Shown here in pieces: positions 18,192 to 26,449 of a stretch of 64,000 nt of DNA. The notes below the pieces were generated by a model, which saw only the letters and a list, made by a program, of their open reading frames with translations, made no database searches and was not told where the DNA came from. Numbering within the stretch: position 1 is the stretch's first letter; each line of letters begins with the position of its first letter. Made by a program: the position numbers and the translations under genes. The stretch spans positions 1 to 64,000 of the forward strand of contig NZ_LQCI01000023.1 in assembly GCF_001613935.1 (NCBI RefSeq), written 5' to 3'. The DNA is from Amycolatopsis regifaucium (GTDB lineage Bacteria; Actinomycetota; Actinomycetes; Mycobacteriales; Pseudonocardiaceae).

Positions 18192-18818
18192 ATGGGGGAT
18201 CTCAACACCGACCTCGCCGAGCTGCGGGCCGACGTCGCGAGCCACGTCCCGGCGGAAATCGCCGAGGTGCTCAAGGCCGACCGGGAAGGATTCGTCGGGG
18301 TGATCGCCGAGGCCGCCGCGAAGCCGGGGACCGCGATGCCGGACCTGACGCTGCCTGACGCTTCCGGCGGCCGGGTACCGGTCGCCGACGGTCCCGCGGT
18401 CGTGGTGTTCTATCGCGGGGCGTGGTGCCCGTACTGCAACCTGGCGCTGCGCACGTATCAGCGGGAAGTCTTGCCGGAGTTGGAGAATCTGGGGGCGAAG
18501 CTGATCGCGGTCAGTCCGCAGCTCCCGGACGACTCACTGTCCACAAAGGATCTCGAATTCACCGTGCTGTCCGATGTCGGCAACGAACTCGGGCGCGCGC
18601 TCGGCATCACGTTCCGCCTCGACCCCGCGACGAAACCGACGTTCGACACGCTCATCGGCGACGTCGAGAAGATCAACGGCGCGGAGGAATGGGAACTGCC
18701 GTATCCGACCGTCCTGGTGGTGGACGGCGAAGGCGTCATCCGGTTCATCGACGTCCACCCGGACTACACCACCCGCACCGACCCGGCCGACATCCTGGCC
18801 GCGGTCAAGGCCCTGTAG
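18192..18818 (+). CDS. Peroxiredoxin-like (AhpC/TSA) protein
   Basis: The 208-residue protein has a thioredoxin fold with the redox motif WCPYCN (about residues 79-84), as in the peroxiredoxin-like subgroup with a CxxC in place of the classical TxxC. It is likely a cytoplasmic thiol-dependent peroxide reductase. ATG 18192 follows a GGGAGCTGACC ribosome site. It is divergent from the TetR gene whose operators precede it, so inducible expression is expected. Confidence 0.82.
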   Translation: MGDLNTDLAELRADVASHVPAEIAEVLKADREGFVGVIAEAAAKPGTAMPDLTLPDASGGRVPVADGPAVVVFYRGAWCPYCNLALRTYQREVLPELENLGAKLIAVSPQLPDDSLSTKDLEFTVLSDVGNELGRALGITFRLDPATKPTFDTLIGDVEKINGAEEWELPYPTVLVVDGEGVIRFIDVHPDYTTRTDPADILAAVKAL

Positions 18819-18864
18819 AAGGTCGCAGGGTCGTGATTGGCGGGCTTTAGGTATCTGCGGGTGA

Positions 18865-18919
18865 GTACATGATGGCCCCCTTCCTTGCGCCAGGCGCAAG
18901 GAAGGGGGCCATCATGTAC
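18865..18919. repeat. Family A palindrome (GTAC-ended subtype)
   Basis: Two perfect 25-base arms (18865-18889, 18895-18919) flank loop CCAGG. The arm reads GTACATGATGGCCCCC then TTCCTTGCG, a diverged form of the 13493 copy. It fills the gap between the convergent peroxiredoxin-like gene and leuA and could end both transcripts. Confidence 0.9.
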
Positions 18920-18946
18920 TTCACCGCTGTCCGTGCGAAGCGAAAG

Positions 18947-20704
18947 CTACCGGTTCGCCCGGTTCACGGCGGACACGACGGCCCGCAGCGAAGCGGTCAC
19001 GATCGACGGATCGATCCCGATGCCCCAGTACACCCGGTCGGAGATCGCGCACTCGATGTACGACGCCGCCCGCGCGTCGTCGCCGGGCGAGAGCGTGTGC
19101 TCGCTGTAGTCCAGCAGCCGCAGGTCGAACCCGACGGTCGACAGCGCGTCGAAGAACGCCGCGATCGGGCCGTTGCCGCGGCCGGTGACCTCGTGTTCGT
19201 CGCCTTCGACCCGCACGGTGGCGGTGATGTCGTACTCGCCGTCGCCGTTGTCCCTGACGTGCTGGCGGACCAGCTCCAGCGGCGTCTTCAGCTCCAGGTA
19301 CTCGGCCGAGAACGCGTTCCACATCGTGGCGGGGTCGACCTCGCCGCCTTCGGTGTCGGTGTGCCGCTGGACGACCTTCGAGAACTCGATCTGCAGGCGC
19401 CGCGGCAGGTCGAGCTGGTGCTCGGCCTTCATGATGTAGGCGACGCCGCCCTTGCCGGACTGCGAGTTCACCCGGATCACGGCCTCGTAGTTGCGGCCGA
19501 TGTCCTTCGGGTCGATCGGCAGGTACGGGACCTCCCACGGGTGCTCGTCGACCGGGGTCCCCGCCTTGTCGGCGGCGGCCTTCAGCGCGTCGAGACCCTT
19601 GTTGATCGCGTCCTGGTGGCTGCCGGAGAACGCGGTGAACACCAGGTCGCCGGCCCACGGGCTGCGTTCGGGCACCGGCAGCTGGTTGCAGTATTCGACG
19701 GTCCGCTTGATCTCGTCCATGTCGGAGAAGTCGATCTGCGGGTCGACGCCCTGGCTGTAGAGGTTCATGCCCAGCGCGACCAGGTCGACGTTGCCGGTGC
19801 GCTCGCCGTTGCCGAACAGGCAGCCTTCGATCCGGTCCGCGCCGGCCTGGTAACCGAGTTCGGCGGCGGCGATGCCGGTGCCGCGGTCGTTGTGCGGGTG
19901 CAGCGACAGGATCACCGAATCGCGGCGGTCCAGGTTGCGGTGCATCCATTCGATCGAGTCGGCGTAGACGTTGGGGGTCGCCATCTCGACGGTGGCCGGC
20001 AGGTTCAGGATGACCGGCTTCTCCGGCGTCGGCTGCCAGATCTCGGTGATCGTGTTGCAGACCTCGAGCGCGTAGGACAGCTCGGTGCCGGTGTAGGACT
20101 CCGGCGAGTACTGGAAGCGGAAGTCGGTGTCGGGCTGCTTCGCCGCGTAGTCGACGACGAGTTCAGCCGCCTGCGAAGCGATCTTCGTGATGCCGATGCG
20201 CTCCTCGCGGAACACCACGCGGCGCTGCAGGATCGACGTCGAGTTGTAGATGTGGACGATCGCGCGCGGCGCCCCTTCGAGTGCCTTGAAGGTGCGCTCG
20301 ATCAGCTCGGGACGGCACTGGGTCAGCACCTGGATGCTGACGTCGTCCGGGATGGCGCCCTCGTCGATGATCTCGCGGACGAAGTCGAAGTCGGTCTGCG
20401 ACGCCGCCGGGAAGCCGACCTCGATCTCCTTGTAGCCCATGCGGACCAGCAGGTCGAAGAACTTGCGCTTGCGCGCGGGCGACATCGGGTCGATCAGGGC
20501 CTGGTTGCCGTCGCGCAGGTCGACCGCGCACCACAGTGGCGCGGTGTCGATGCGCTTGTCCGGCCAGGTGCGGTCGGGCAGGTCGATGTCCTCGACCAGC
20601 TGGTACCAGGGGCGATAGCGATGTACGGGCATCGAAGTGCCGCGCTGGGTGTTCCACGGAGCCTGTCCGGACGGGGCCGGGCGCGTGGGCTTACGGATGC
20701 TCAT
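18947..20704 (-). CDS. leuA: 2-isopropylmalate synthase
   Basis: The 585-residue enzyme condenses acetyl-CoA with 2-oxoisovalerate, the first committed step of leucine synthesis. The TIM-barrel start motif is visible (LRDGNQALIDPM), along with the metal-binding HPHNDRGTG and the GNGERTGN motif. The C-terminal third is the leucine-sensing LeuA dimer domain. Length fits the long actinobacterial form. A leader peptide with consecutive Leu codons and a stem-loop precedes it on the same strand. Confidence 0.96.
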   Translation of the reverse strand: MSIRKPTRPAPSGQAPWNTQRGTSMPVHRYRPWYQLVEDIDLPDRTWPDKRIDTAPLWCAVDLRDGNQALIDPMSPARKRKFFDLLVRMGYKEIEVGFPAASQTDFDFVREIIDEGAIPDDVSIQVLTQCRPELIERTFKALEGAPRAIVHIYNSTSILQRRVVFREERIGITKIASQAAELVVDYAAKQPDTDFRFQYSPESYTGTELSYALEVCNTITEIWQPTPEKPVILNLPATVEMATPNVYADSIEWMHRNLDRRDSVILSLHPHNDRGTGIAAAELGYQAGADRIEGCLFGNGERTGNVDLVALGMNLYSQGVDPQIDFSDMDEIKRTVEYCNQLPVPERSPWAGDLVFTAFSGSHQDAINKGLDALKAAADKAGTPVDEHPWEVPYLPIDPKDIGRNYEAVIRVNSQSGKGGVAYIMKAEHQLDLPRRLQIEFSKVVQRHTDTEGGEVDPATMWNAFSAEYLELKTPLELVRQHVRDNGDGEYDITATVRVEGDEHEVTGRGNGPIAAFFDALSTVGFDLRLLDYSEHTLSPGDDARAASYIECAISDRVYWGIGIDPSIVTASLRAVVSAVNRANR

Positions 20705-20756
20705 GAGAAGACGGTTCTCCTGAAGAATCGGGTGCGACGACCGGCACCACGAAGCC

Positions 20757-20794
20757 CCGCGACGGGGAGCCGGTCAGATCAGGCCCCGTCGCGG
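20757..20794 (-). promoter_or_regulatory. Attenuator-like hairpin in the leuA leader
   Basis: On the minus strand a perfect 11-bp stem, CCGCGACGGGG (20784-20794) with its partner (20757-20767), encloses a 16-base loop. The left arm overlaps the end of the Leu-rich leader ORF. No U-tract follows, so it may act on ribosome access or as one arm of alternative structures. Confidence 0.6.
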
Positions 20795-20820
20795 CAGCGA
20801 AGCAGGAGAGCTCGAGCCAC
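20779..20820 (-). CDS. leuA leader peptide (13 residues, three consecutive Leu codons)
   Basis: A GTG-initiated ORF encodes VARALLLRCRDGA and a stop. It is preceded on the minus strand by AAGGTGA, four bases from the start, and lies about 75 bases before leuA. The run CTC CTG CTT of Leu codons just before a strong hairpin is the hallmark of ribosome-mediated attenuation. Attenuator-like leaders are known in front of branched-chain amino acid genes of actinomycetes. The peptide is called from sequence only. Confidence 0.65.
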   Translation of the reverse strand: MARALLLRCRDGA

Positions 20821-20948
20821 GACGTCACCTTAACCACGAGATCTCTCGAAAGGAAACCCGGGCCGCGATCGAACCGTGACCAGAGTGGCGCCCATTCGGG
20901 TTACTCGCGGGTAGCAATCGGCCCTGAGGCCGTGCCACACTGCCCGGC

Positions 20949-21314
20949 ATGGGCGAGCACGCTGAAGAGAAGGAAACCGCAGATCAGGCGACCAGGCGCA
21001 AGATCGACTGGCGCGCGGGCGGCGGGCGCGCGGCCGGTCTGCTGGCCGGGATCGTCCGCTGGATCGGGCTGATCTTCGCGGCGATCCTGGTGCTGCACGT
21101 CGTCTTCGTGATCGGTGAGGCCAACCCCGACAACGGCATCGTCTCGTTCGTCCGCGGCTGGGCCGACGGGCTCCTGCTGGGCTTCAAGGACCTCTTCATG
21201 CCCGAGGACGCCAAGCTGCGCGTGCTGATCAACTACGGCGTCGCGGCGGTCTTCTGGATGGTCGTCTCGGCGATCCTCGCGAAGGTCATTCGCCGCGTCG
21301 GCGGTTCGAACTAG
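20949..21314 (+). CDS. Small membrane protein, unknown function
   Basis: 121 residues: a charged N-terminus (about 1-28), a membrane helix near 33-55, an amphipathic middle, and a second helix near 90-112. I do not recognise the family with certainty. Its TAG stop abuts a family B palindrome. It is divergent from leuA, but nothing indicates a shared role. Confidence 0.75.
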   Translation: MGEHAEEKETADQATRRKIDWRAGGGRAAGLLAGIVRWIGLIFAAILVLHVVFVIGEANPDNGIVSFVRGWADGLLLGFKDLFMPEDAKLRVLINYGVAAVFWMVVSAILAKVIRRVGGSN

Positions 21315-21380
21315 CCGCGTTTAGTCCTCTGAATGCGCTGCTTGCGCGTGCGACTACCGCATCCAGAGGACTAAACGCGG
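21315..21380. repeat. Family B palindrome, full copy
   Basis: 23-base arms (21315-21337 and 21358-21380; CCGCGTTTAGTCCTCTG then AATGCG, one mismatch) flank a 20-base centre. It begins at the base after the upstream TAG stop and contains the TAG stop of the convergent gene. It could be a bidirectional terminator. Confidence 0.9.
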
Positions 21381-21970
21381 TCGACGCCGAGACGTTCGTA
21401 TACCTCGACGGCGGCCTTCGGGTCGTCGGCGGTGAACTTCACGACGCGGACGGACTCGGTCTTCCCGAGCGGTCTGGTCACGGTGACCGGTTCACGCAGC
21501 TCGACGACCAGGTTGGTCTCGTAGTAGTTGTCGTGGCTGAGCCACGTTTCGTCGCGAAAGGCCTTCGCCTTGGCGGGATCGTGGCTCTCTTTCAGGTGGC
21601 GCAGGCTGACGATGTTCTCCCTGGGGATCCGCACGTCGTAGAACGAGCTGTAGCGAATCCGCACTTCTCGCGAGGAGATCACGTGCGGCCGGACGACGGT
21701 GCCCGCGTAGACCCCGAAGATCAGCAGCACCGAGTAGACGCCGAGGACGAGTAGCAGGAGATCGGCGAACGGGCCGAGGTCGATGAGCCAGAACAAGCCC
21801 GCTTCGACCAGGCTGACCATGGCGAAGACGATGAAGATCGCCTTGCCGTTCGATCCGTAGGGGACGGCGACCGCGTCGCCGTCGATACCGTCCTTGCGGC
21901 GCCTCAGGTACAGCCAGAGGCCGGCCAGCGTACGTGCCTCGTTCCGGAAATGACTTCGCAAAGCCCCCAT
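21371..21970 (-). CDS. Membrane protein of unknown function
   Basis: A 199-residue protein with two central membrane helices (about 46-66 and 70-92), a basic cytoplasmic N-terminus and a soluble C-terminal half rich in beta-type sequence, resembling PH-like membrane-anchored domains. I cannot name a family. The final codon and stop (TAG) lie inside the family B palindrome, so the repeat defines the C-terminus. Confidence 0.75.
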   Translation of the reverse strand: MGALRSHFRNEARTLAGLWLYLRRRKDGIDGDAVAVPYGSNGKAIFIVFAMVSLVEAGLFWLIDLGPFADLLLLVLGVYSVLLIFGVYAGTVVRPHVISSREVRIRYSSFYDVRIPRENIVSLRHLKESHDPAKAKAFRDETWLSHDNYYETNLVVELREPVTVTRPLGKTESVRVVKFTADDPKAAVEVYERLGVDRV

Positions 21971-21979
21971 ATCCCCAGG

Positions 21980-22819
21980 CTAGCGATCGAACTGAGCCAG
22001 GATCTTCAGCGCGTCGGCGGAACCCGGATCCTTCGGTGTGTAGATCTCCAAGCGGTGATCGGGACTGTCCGGCTGAAGCCACACCTGGTAATCGACGCTC
22101 ACCGCGCCGATCGTGGGATGCCGCAGGTGCATGGCGCCGACGGTGCAATCGGCGACGTCTCCGGTCGCCCAGAGCGCGGCGAAGTCGTCACTGCGCATGG
22201 TCAGTTCGCCGATGAGCCCGGCCAGCCGGGCGTCGGTGGGATGACGGCCCGCGGTCAGCCGCAGGTAGGCGACGTGGACGCGGGCGAGTTCGGCCCGGTT
22301 CCGGTACAGGTCGCGGGTGAGCGGGTCGAGGAAGAACATCCGCGGGAGGGACGGGCGCCGCTCCGGATCCCGCGGCGCGTCGAAAGCGACATGTTCGGCC
22401 ATGAGCGCGTTCCCGGCGTGGTTCCACGCGAGCACGTCGCCGCGACGGCCGAAGACGAGCGCGGGCACGGCCTCACCGAGATTTTCCAGCAGCGCGACGA
22501 CGCGGGGGTGCGGCTCCTCCGGCCCCGGGTCGGCCAACCGGGGGAGGGCGGGCTGCCGGGCGAGGTTGAGCAGATGGCCGGTCTCGACGTCGTCGAGCCG
22601 CAGCGCCCTGGCGAGCGCGTCGAGGACCTGGCGTGAAGCGGTCTCGGCCTGGCCCTGTTCCAGTCGCGTGTAATACCCGGCGCTCACCCCGGCGAGCTGG
22701 GCGAGTTCTTCCCGCCGAAGGCCGGGCACCCGACGTGCGGTGCCGTAGGTGCGCAGGCCCAGCTCGGCGGGCGTCACCCGATCCCGGCGGCTTTTCAAGA
22801 ACGTCCCCAGGCTCTCCAC
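21980..22819 (-). CDS. XRE family regulator with MmyB-like ligand domain
   Basis: 279 residues: helix-turn-helix at about 37-60 (RREELAQLAGVSAGYYTRLEQG) and a C-terminal MmyB-type PAS-like domain (AWNHAGNALM and following), a combination common in actinobacterial regulators of neighbouring oxidoreductase or transporter genes. It is divergent from an MFS pump over a palindrome-containing 104-base gap, suggesting that pump as its target. Confidence 0.88.
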   Translation of the reverse strand: MESLGTFLKSRRDRVTPAELGLRTYGTARRVPGLRREELAQLAGVSAGYYTRLEQGQAETASRQVLDALARALRLDDVETGHLLNLARQPALPRLADPGPEEPHPRVVALLENLGEAVPALVFGRRGDVLAWNHAGNALMAEHVAFDAPRDPERRPSLPRMFFLDPLTRDLYRNRAELARVHVAYLRLTAGRHPTDARLAGLIGELTMRSDDFAALWATGDVADCTVGAMHLRHPTIGAVSVDYQVWLQPDSPDHRLEIYTPKDPGSADALKILAQFDR

Positions 22820-22852
22820 GACTGCGAGCTTAAGCGCGCCCGGCCGGTCCGT

Positions 22853-22875
22853 GGGTATACCTGTCAGGGGTACCC
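22853..22875. promoter_or_regulatory. Operator candidate between XRE regulator and MFS pump
   Basis: Two related palindromes, GGGTATACC (22853-22861) and GGGTACCC (22868-22875), stand six bases apart in the divergent intergenic region. A regulator site is plausible but unproven. Confidence 0.35.
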
Positions 22876-22923
22876 AGGACAGGTGGCTGGCTGCCGGATG
22901 GGCGGTGTCGCACCGTCGGCGTC

Positions 22924-24399
22924 ATGACACGAGAGAGCACACGGTCCTGGTTCGGCCTCCTGGTGATCCTCTGCCCGGTACTCCTGGTCTCCATGGACGG
23001 GTCGATCCTGTTCCTCGCGATGCCCAGGATCAGCCAGGCGCTGACCCCGACTGCCGATCAGCAGCTGTGGCTGCTGGACGTCTACGGGTTCGCCGTCGGT
23101 TCGCTGCTGATCGCGTTCGGCGCCATCGGCGACCGGTACGGCCGGTTGAAGCTGCTGATGATCGGCGCCACGGTGTTCGGTGCCGCGTCGGCAGGCGCGG
23201 CCTTCGCGCCAAGCCCGGAACTGCTGATCACGTTCCGCGCGGTGATGGGTCTGGCGGGTGCGACGCTGCTGCCGTCGGCGCTGGCGGTGCTGAGCGAAAT
23301 CTTCACCGATCCCCGGCGCCGCGCCCAGGCCATCGGCGTCTTCGCGGCCGCGTTCGCCGCCGGTTTCGCGATCGGTCCGATCCTCGGCGGCGCGTTGCTG
23401 GACCGGTTCTGGTGGGGCTCGGTCTTCCTGGTCAACCTGCCGGTCATCGCGGTCTTCCTGCTGCTCGCGCCGGTGCTGCTCCGGGAGGTCCGGGCCGCCG
23501 GGACCGGCCGGGTCGACGTGCCGAGCGTGGTCCTGTCCGCCACCGGCCTGCTCCTCGCGATCTACGGCGTCAAGCACACCGCGGCGGAAGGGCTGTCCGC
23601 CGCCGGGGTGGCCGCGGGGATCGCCGGGATGGTCCTGCTGGGATGGTTCGCCCGCCGCCAGCGGACCCTCGACCAGCCGTTGATCGACTTCTCCTTGTTC
23701 CGCGACCGGATCTTCACCATCGCGATCGTCACCGGTCTGCTGCCGCTGGCGGCGTGGTCGGCGGCCGCCTACCTGGCGGGGATCCACTTGCAGTCCGTCC
23801 TCGGCCTGGCCGTTTCGGCCGCGGCGCTGCTGGCCCTGCCGGGGGCGGCGGTGCTGACGATCATGTGCGTCGTCACCCCGGCGTTGGTCGACCGGGTCGG
23901 CAAGAAGACGGCGCTGGTCCTCTGTCACTTCTCCATCGCCGTCGGCCTGCTGCTGTTGCTGATGACCGGTGTCTCGGGCGGGGCGGGCTGGTACGTCGCC
24001 TCGACAGTGGTCGCGGGCGTCGGCTACGGCATCTCGTTCAGCGTGGTGGCCGACACGGCAGTCGCCGCGGTGCCCGCCGAGCGGGCGGGAGCGGCGGGTG
24101 CGATCGCGGAGACCAGCAACGAGATCGGCAACGCGCTCGGGATCGCGCTCATGGGCTCGCTCGCCGCGGTGGTGTTCCGCGTGGCGGGGCCGGAGCTCGC
24201 TCCCACGCTCGACGAGACCCTCCAGCTGCCTGGAATCGCGCCAGCGGCCGCCGCTGGCGCGAAGAAGGCCTTCGTTTCGGGGCTGCACACGGCCGTGGTG
24301 GTGCTGAGCCTGCTGCACTTCGCCTTGGGAGCACTCGCGCTGCGCTGGCTCCCTCAGTCTCCGTCGGTGAAGGCGCTCGCGCCCCACGTGTCCGAGTAG
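22924..24399 (+). CDS. MFS drug transporter, DHA2 (14-helix) type
   Basis: A 491-residue proton-driven exporter with about 14 membrane helices. The motif between helices 2 and 3 (GAIGDRYGRLKLLM) and the helix 5 antiporter region (LGGALL after GFAIGPI) place it in the QacA/EmrB-like group. It is probably controlled by the divergent XRE regulator. The 3' end overlaps the convergent nitroreductase gene by 46 bases. Confidence 0.9.
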   Translation: MTRESTRSWFGLLVILCPVLLVSMDGSILFLAMPRISQALTPTADQQLWLLDVYGFAVGSLLIAFGAIGDRYGRLKLLMIGATVFGAASAGAAFAPSPELLITFRAVMGLAGATLLPSALAVLSEIFTDPRRRAQAIGVFAAAFAAGFAIGPILGGALLDRFWWGSVFLVNLPVIAVFLLLAPVLLREVRAAGTGRVDVPSVVLSATGLLLAIYGVKHTAAEGLSAAGVAAGIAGMVLLGWFARRQRTLDQPLIDFSLFRDRIFTIAIVTGLLPLAAWSAAAYLAGIHLQSVLGLAVSAAALLALPGAAVLTIMCVVTPALVDRVGKKTALVLCHFSIAVGLLLLLMTGVSGGAGWYVASTVVAGVGYGISFSVVADTAVAAVPAERAGAAGAIAETSNEIGNALGIALMGSLAAVVFRVAGPELAPTLDETLQLPGIAPAAAAGAKKAFVSGLHTAVVVLSLLHFALGALALRWLPQSPSVKALAPHVSE

Positions 24400-24956
24400 G
24401 CGAACTCCGCCAGCGGCAGCCGCTCCCTCGGCGCCTTCTCCCGCTCGATGCGCCAGTCCTCTTCGAGCACCGACGGGTCCGCGGGCGAGCCGACGGCGAT
24501 GGCGACCTTGGGGACGACGTCGTCCGGAAGGCCGAAGAAGTCCTTCGCCGCGTCGGCCGAGAATCCCGCCATCTGGTGCGCGATCAGGCCGAGGTCGACG
24601 GCCTGGAGCACGAGGTTCTCGGTCGCCAGGCCCAGCCCGTACTCGGCGTAAGGGACGGCGCCCTTCTCGTTCGTGGTCACCATCAAGCCCATCAGCAGGA
24701 GCCCGGCGCGGTGGGCCCACGCGCGGTTGCCCGAGTTGAGTGTCGCGAGGATCCGGTCGAACGACGGCGTACCCCGCAGGCCGACCAGGTAGCGGGCGGG
24801 TTGGGTGTTGCCGAACGAGGGCGCCCATCGGGCCGCTTCGAGCAGCGCGCGGAGCTGCTCTTCGGTGACGATGGCTGACTCGTCGTAGGCGCGAGGGCTC
24901 CACCTCGCGGCCAGGATTGACGCGATCGGGGTACTTGTCTCGGCTGGCTTGTGCAC
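24354..24956 (-). CDS. Nitroreductase family protein
   Basis: A 200-residue FMN-dependent oxidoreductase: RWSPRAYDES near the N-terminus contacts FMN in this family, followed by RWAPSFGNTQPARYLVG and a C-terminal GSPADPS region. It probably reduces nitroaromatics or quinones with NAD(P)H. It is convergent and overlapping with the MFS gene, so the two are unlikely to be co-transcribed. Confidence 0.9.
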   Translation of the reverse strand: MHKPAETSTPIASILAARWSPRAYDESAIVTEEQLRALLEAARWAPSFGNTQPARYLVGLRGTPSFDRILATLNSGNRAWAHRAGLLLMGLMVTTNEKGAVPYAEYGLGLATENLVLQAVDLGLIAHQMAGFSADAAKDFFGLPDDVVPKVAIAVGSPADPSVLEEDWRIEREKAPRERLPLAEFAYSDTWGASAFTDGD

Positions 24957-25023
24957 CGCCGGACCTTAACAAGGGGGTGCTCTCCGTCACTAAAGTGAAA
25001 GCCCTCCCACCATTTCGTTGGTG

Positions 25024-25072
25024 TCAAGGAAGATTTACTTCCTTGAGTCCTCGAAGCGGTGGTCAGGACCAC
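25024..25072. promoter_or_regulatory. Hairpin pair in the region upstream of lysC
   Basis: TCAAGGAAG-ATTTA-CTTCCTTGA (25024-25046) is a perfect 9-bp hairpin. GTGGTC-AG-GACCAC (25059-25072) is a second palindrome. They lie 112-160 bases before the lysC start, in a 227-base gap without genes. They could be operators or leader RNA structure; no known riboswitch was recognised. Confidence 0.4.
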
Positions 25073-25183
25073 TTACGAGGGTGGCAGGCGTGCGCGACCC
25101 CGGTAGGCTTTCGCCCAAATAAGGGACGCGGGGGCTCCTCGGTGCCCACCAGGAGCCGCCCGGCCCGTCGAGGAGGTTCGGGC

Positions 25184-26449
25184 GTGGCCCTCGTGGTCCA
25201 GAAGTACGGCGGTTCGTCGCTGGAAAGTGCCGACCGGATCAAACGCGTCGCGGAACGCATCGTCGCCACCAAGAAGGCGGGCAACGACGTCGTCGTCGTC
25301 TGCTCCGCCATGGGAGACACGACGGACGAGCTGCTCGACTTGGCTCAGCAGGTCAACCCGGCGCCGCCGGAGCGTGAGATGGACATGCTGCTCACGGCGG
25401 GTGAGCGGATCTCCAACTCGCTGGTGGCGATGGCGATCTCGGCGCAGGGTGCGGAGGCGTGGTCGTTCACCGGTTCGCAGGCCGGCGTGGTGACGACGTC
25501 GGTGCACGGCAACGCGCGGATCATCGACGTCAGCCCCAGCCGGGTCACCGAAGCCCTCGACCAGGGCTATATCGCGCTGGTGGCGGGCTTCCAGGGCGTG
25601 TCACAGGACACCAAGGACATCACCACGCTCGGCCGCGGCGGTTCGGACACCACCGCCGTCGCGCTGGCCGCGGCGCTGAACGCCGATGTCTGCGAGATCT
25701 ATTCCGATGTGGACGGTGTGTACTCGGCCGACCCGCGGATCGTGCCGGACGCGAAGAAGCTCGAGACCATTCCGTACGAGGAGATGCTCGAACTCGCGGC
25801 CAGTGGTTCGAAGATCCTGCACCTGCGCTCGGTGGAGTACGCGCGCCGCTACGGCGTCCCGATCCGAGTCCGTTCTTCCTACAGTGACAAGCCGGGCACC
25901 ACGGTGGCCGGTTCTATCGAGGAGATCCCCGTGGAACAAGCGTTGATCACCGGTGTGGCGCACGACCGCTCCGAAGCCAAGATCACGGTGACCGGCGTCC
26001 CGGACCACGCCGGTGCCGCCGCCAGGATCTTCCGGGTGATCGCCGACAACGAGATCGACATCGACATGGTGCTGCAGAACGTGTCCAGCACGGTGTCCGG
26101 CCGGACCGACATCACCTTCACGCTGTCGAAGGCCAACGGGGCGAAGGCCGTGCAGTCGCTGGAGAAGATCAAGGGCGAGATCGGCTTCGAGTCGGTCCTC
26201 TACGACGACCACGTCGGCAAGGTGTCGCTCGTCGGCGCGGGGATGCGTTCGCACCCCGGTGTCACGGCGACGTTCTGCGAGGCGCTCGCGCAGTCGGGCG
26301 TCAACATCGAAATCATCAACACCTCGGAGATCCGGATCTCGGTGCTGATCCGGGACGCGCAGCTCGACGACGCGGTGCGCGCGATCCACGAGGCGTTCGA
26401 GCTCGGCGGCGATGAAGAAGCCGTCGTCTACGCGGGGAGTGGTCGCTGA
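25184..26449 (+). CDS. lysC: Aspartate kinase
   Basis: The 421-residue kinase phosphorylates L-aspartate, the entry step to lysine, threonine, methionine and diaminopimelate. KYGGSS at 6-11 is the ATP site; GRGGSDTTAVALA follows in the catalytic domain. Two ACT domains (from about 265) mediate lysine/threonine feedback. GTG 25184 with GAGGAGG ten bases before is the start, although the frame opens at 24917. An internal GTG at codon 250 has its own GAGGAG site. Confidence 0.96.
   Translation: MALVVQKYGGSSLESADRIKRVAERIVATKKAGNDVVVVCSAMGDTTDELLDLAQQVNPAPPEREMDMLLTAGERISNSLVAMAISAQGAEAWSFTGSQAGVVTTSVHGNARIIDVSPSRVTEALDQGYIALVAGFQGVSQDTKDITTLGRGGSDTTAVALAAALNADVCEIYSDVDGVYSADPRIVPDAKKLETIPYEEMLELAASGSKILHLRSVEYARRYGVPIRVRSSYSDKPGTTVAGSIEEIPVEQALITGVAHDRSEAKITVTGVPDHAGAAARIFRVIADNEIDIDMVLQNVSSTVSGRTDITFTLSKANGAKAVQSLEKIKGEIGFESVLYDDHVGKVSLVGAGMRSHPGVTATFCEALAQSGVNIEIINTSEIRISVLIRDAQLDDAVRAIHEAFELGGDEEAVVYAGSGR
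25931..26449 (+). CDS. lysC: Internal in-frame start: aspartate kinase beta subunit
   Basis: GTG 25931 is codon 250 of lysC and is preceded by GAGGAG with seven-base spacing. It would yield a 172-residue protein consisting of the two ACT domains. In corynebacteria the regulatory beta subunit is made from such an internal start at the same place. Expression here is inferred. Confidence 0.6.
   Translation: MEQALITGVAHDRSEAKITVTGVPDHAGAAARIFRVIADNEIDIDMVLQNVSSTVSGRTDITFTLSKANGAKAVQSLEKIKGEIGFESVLYDDHVGKVSLVGAGMRSHPGVTATFCEALAQSGVNIEIINTSEIRISVLIRDAQLDDAVRAIHEAFELGGDEEAVVYAGSGR

Noticed and set aside
25000..25180. Lysine riboswitch or T-box before lysC
   Set aside because: Only two simple hairpins are visible. 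The multi-helix lysine riboswitch core and the T-box motif were not found.
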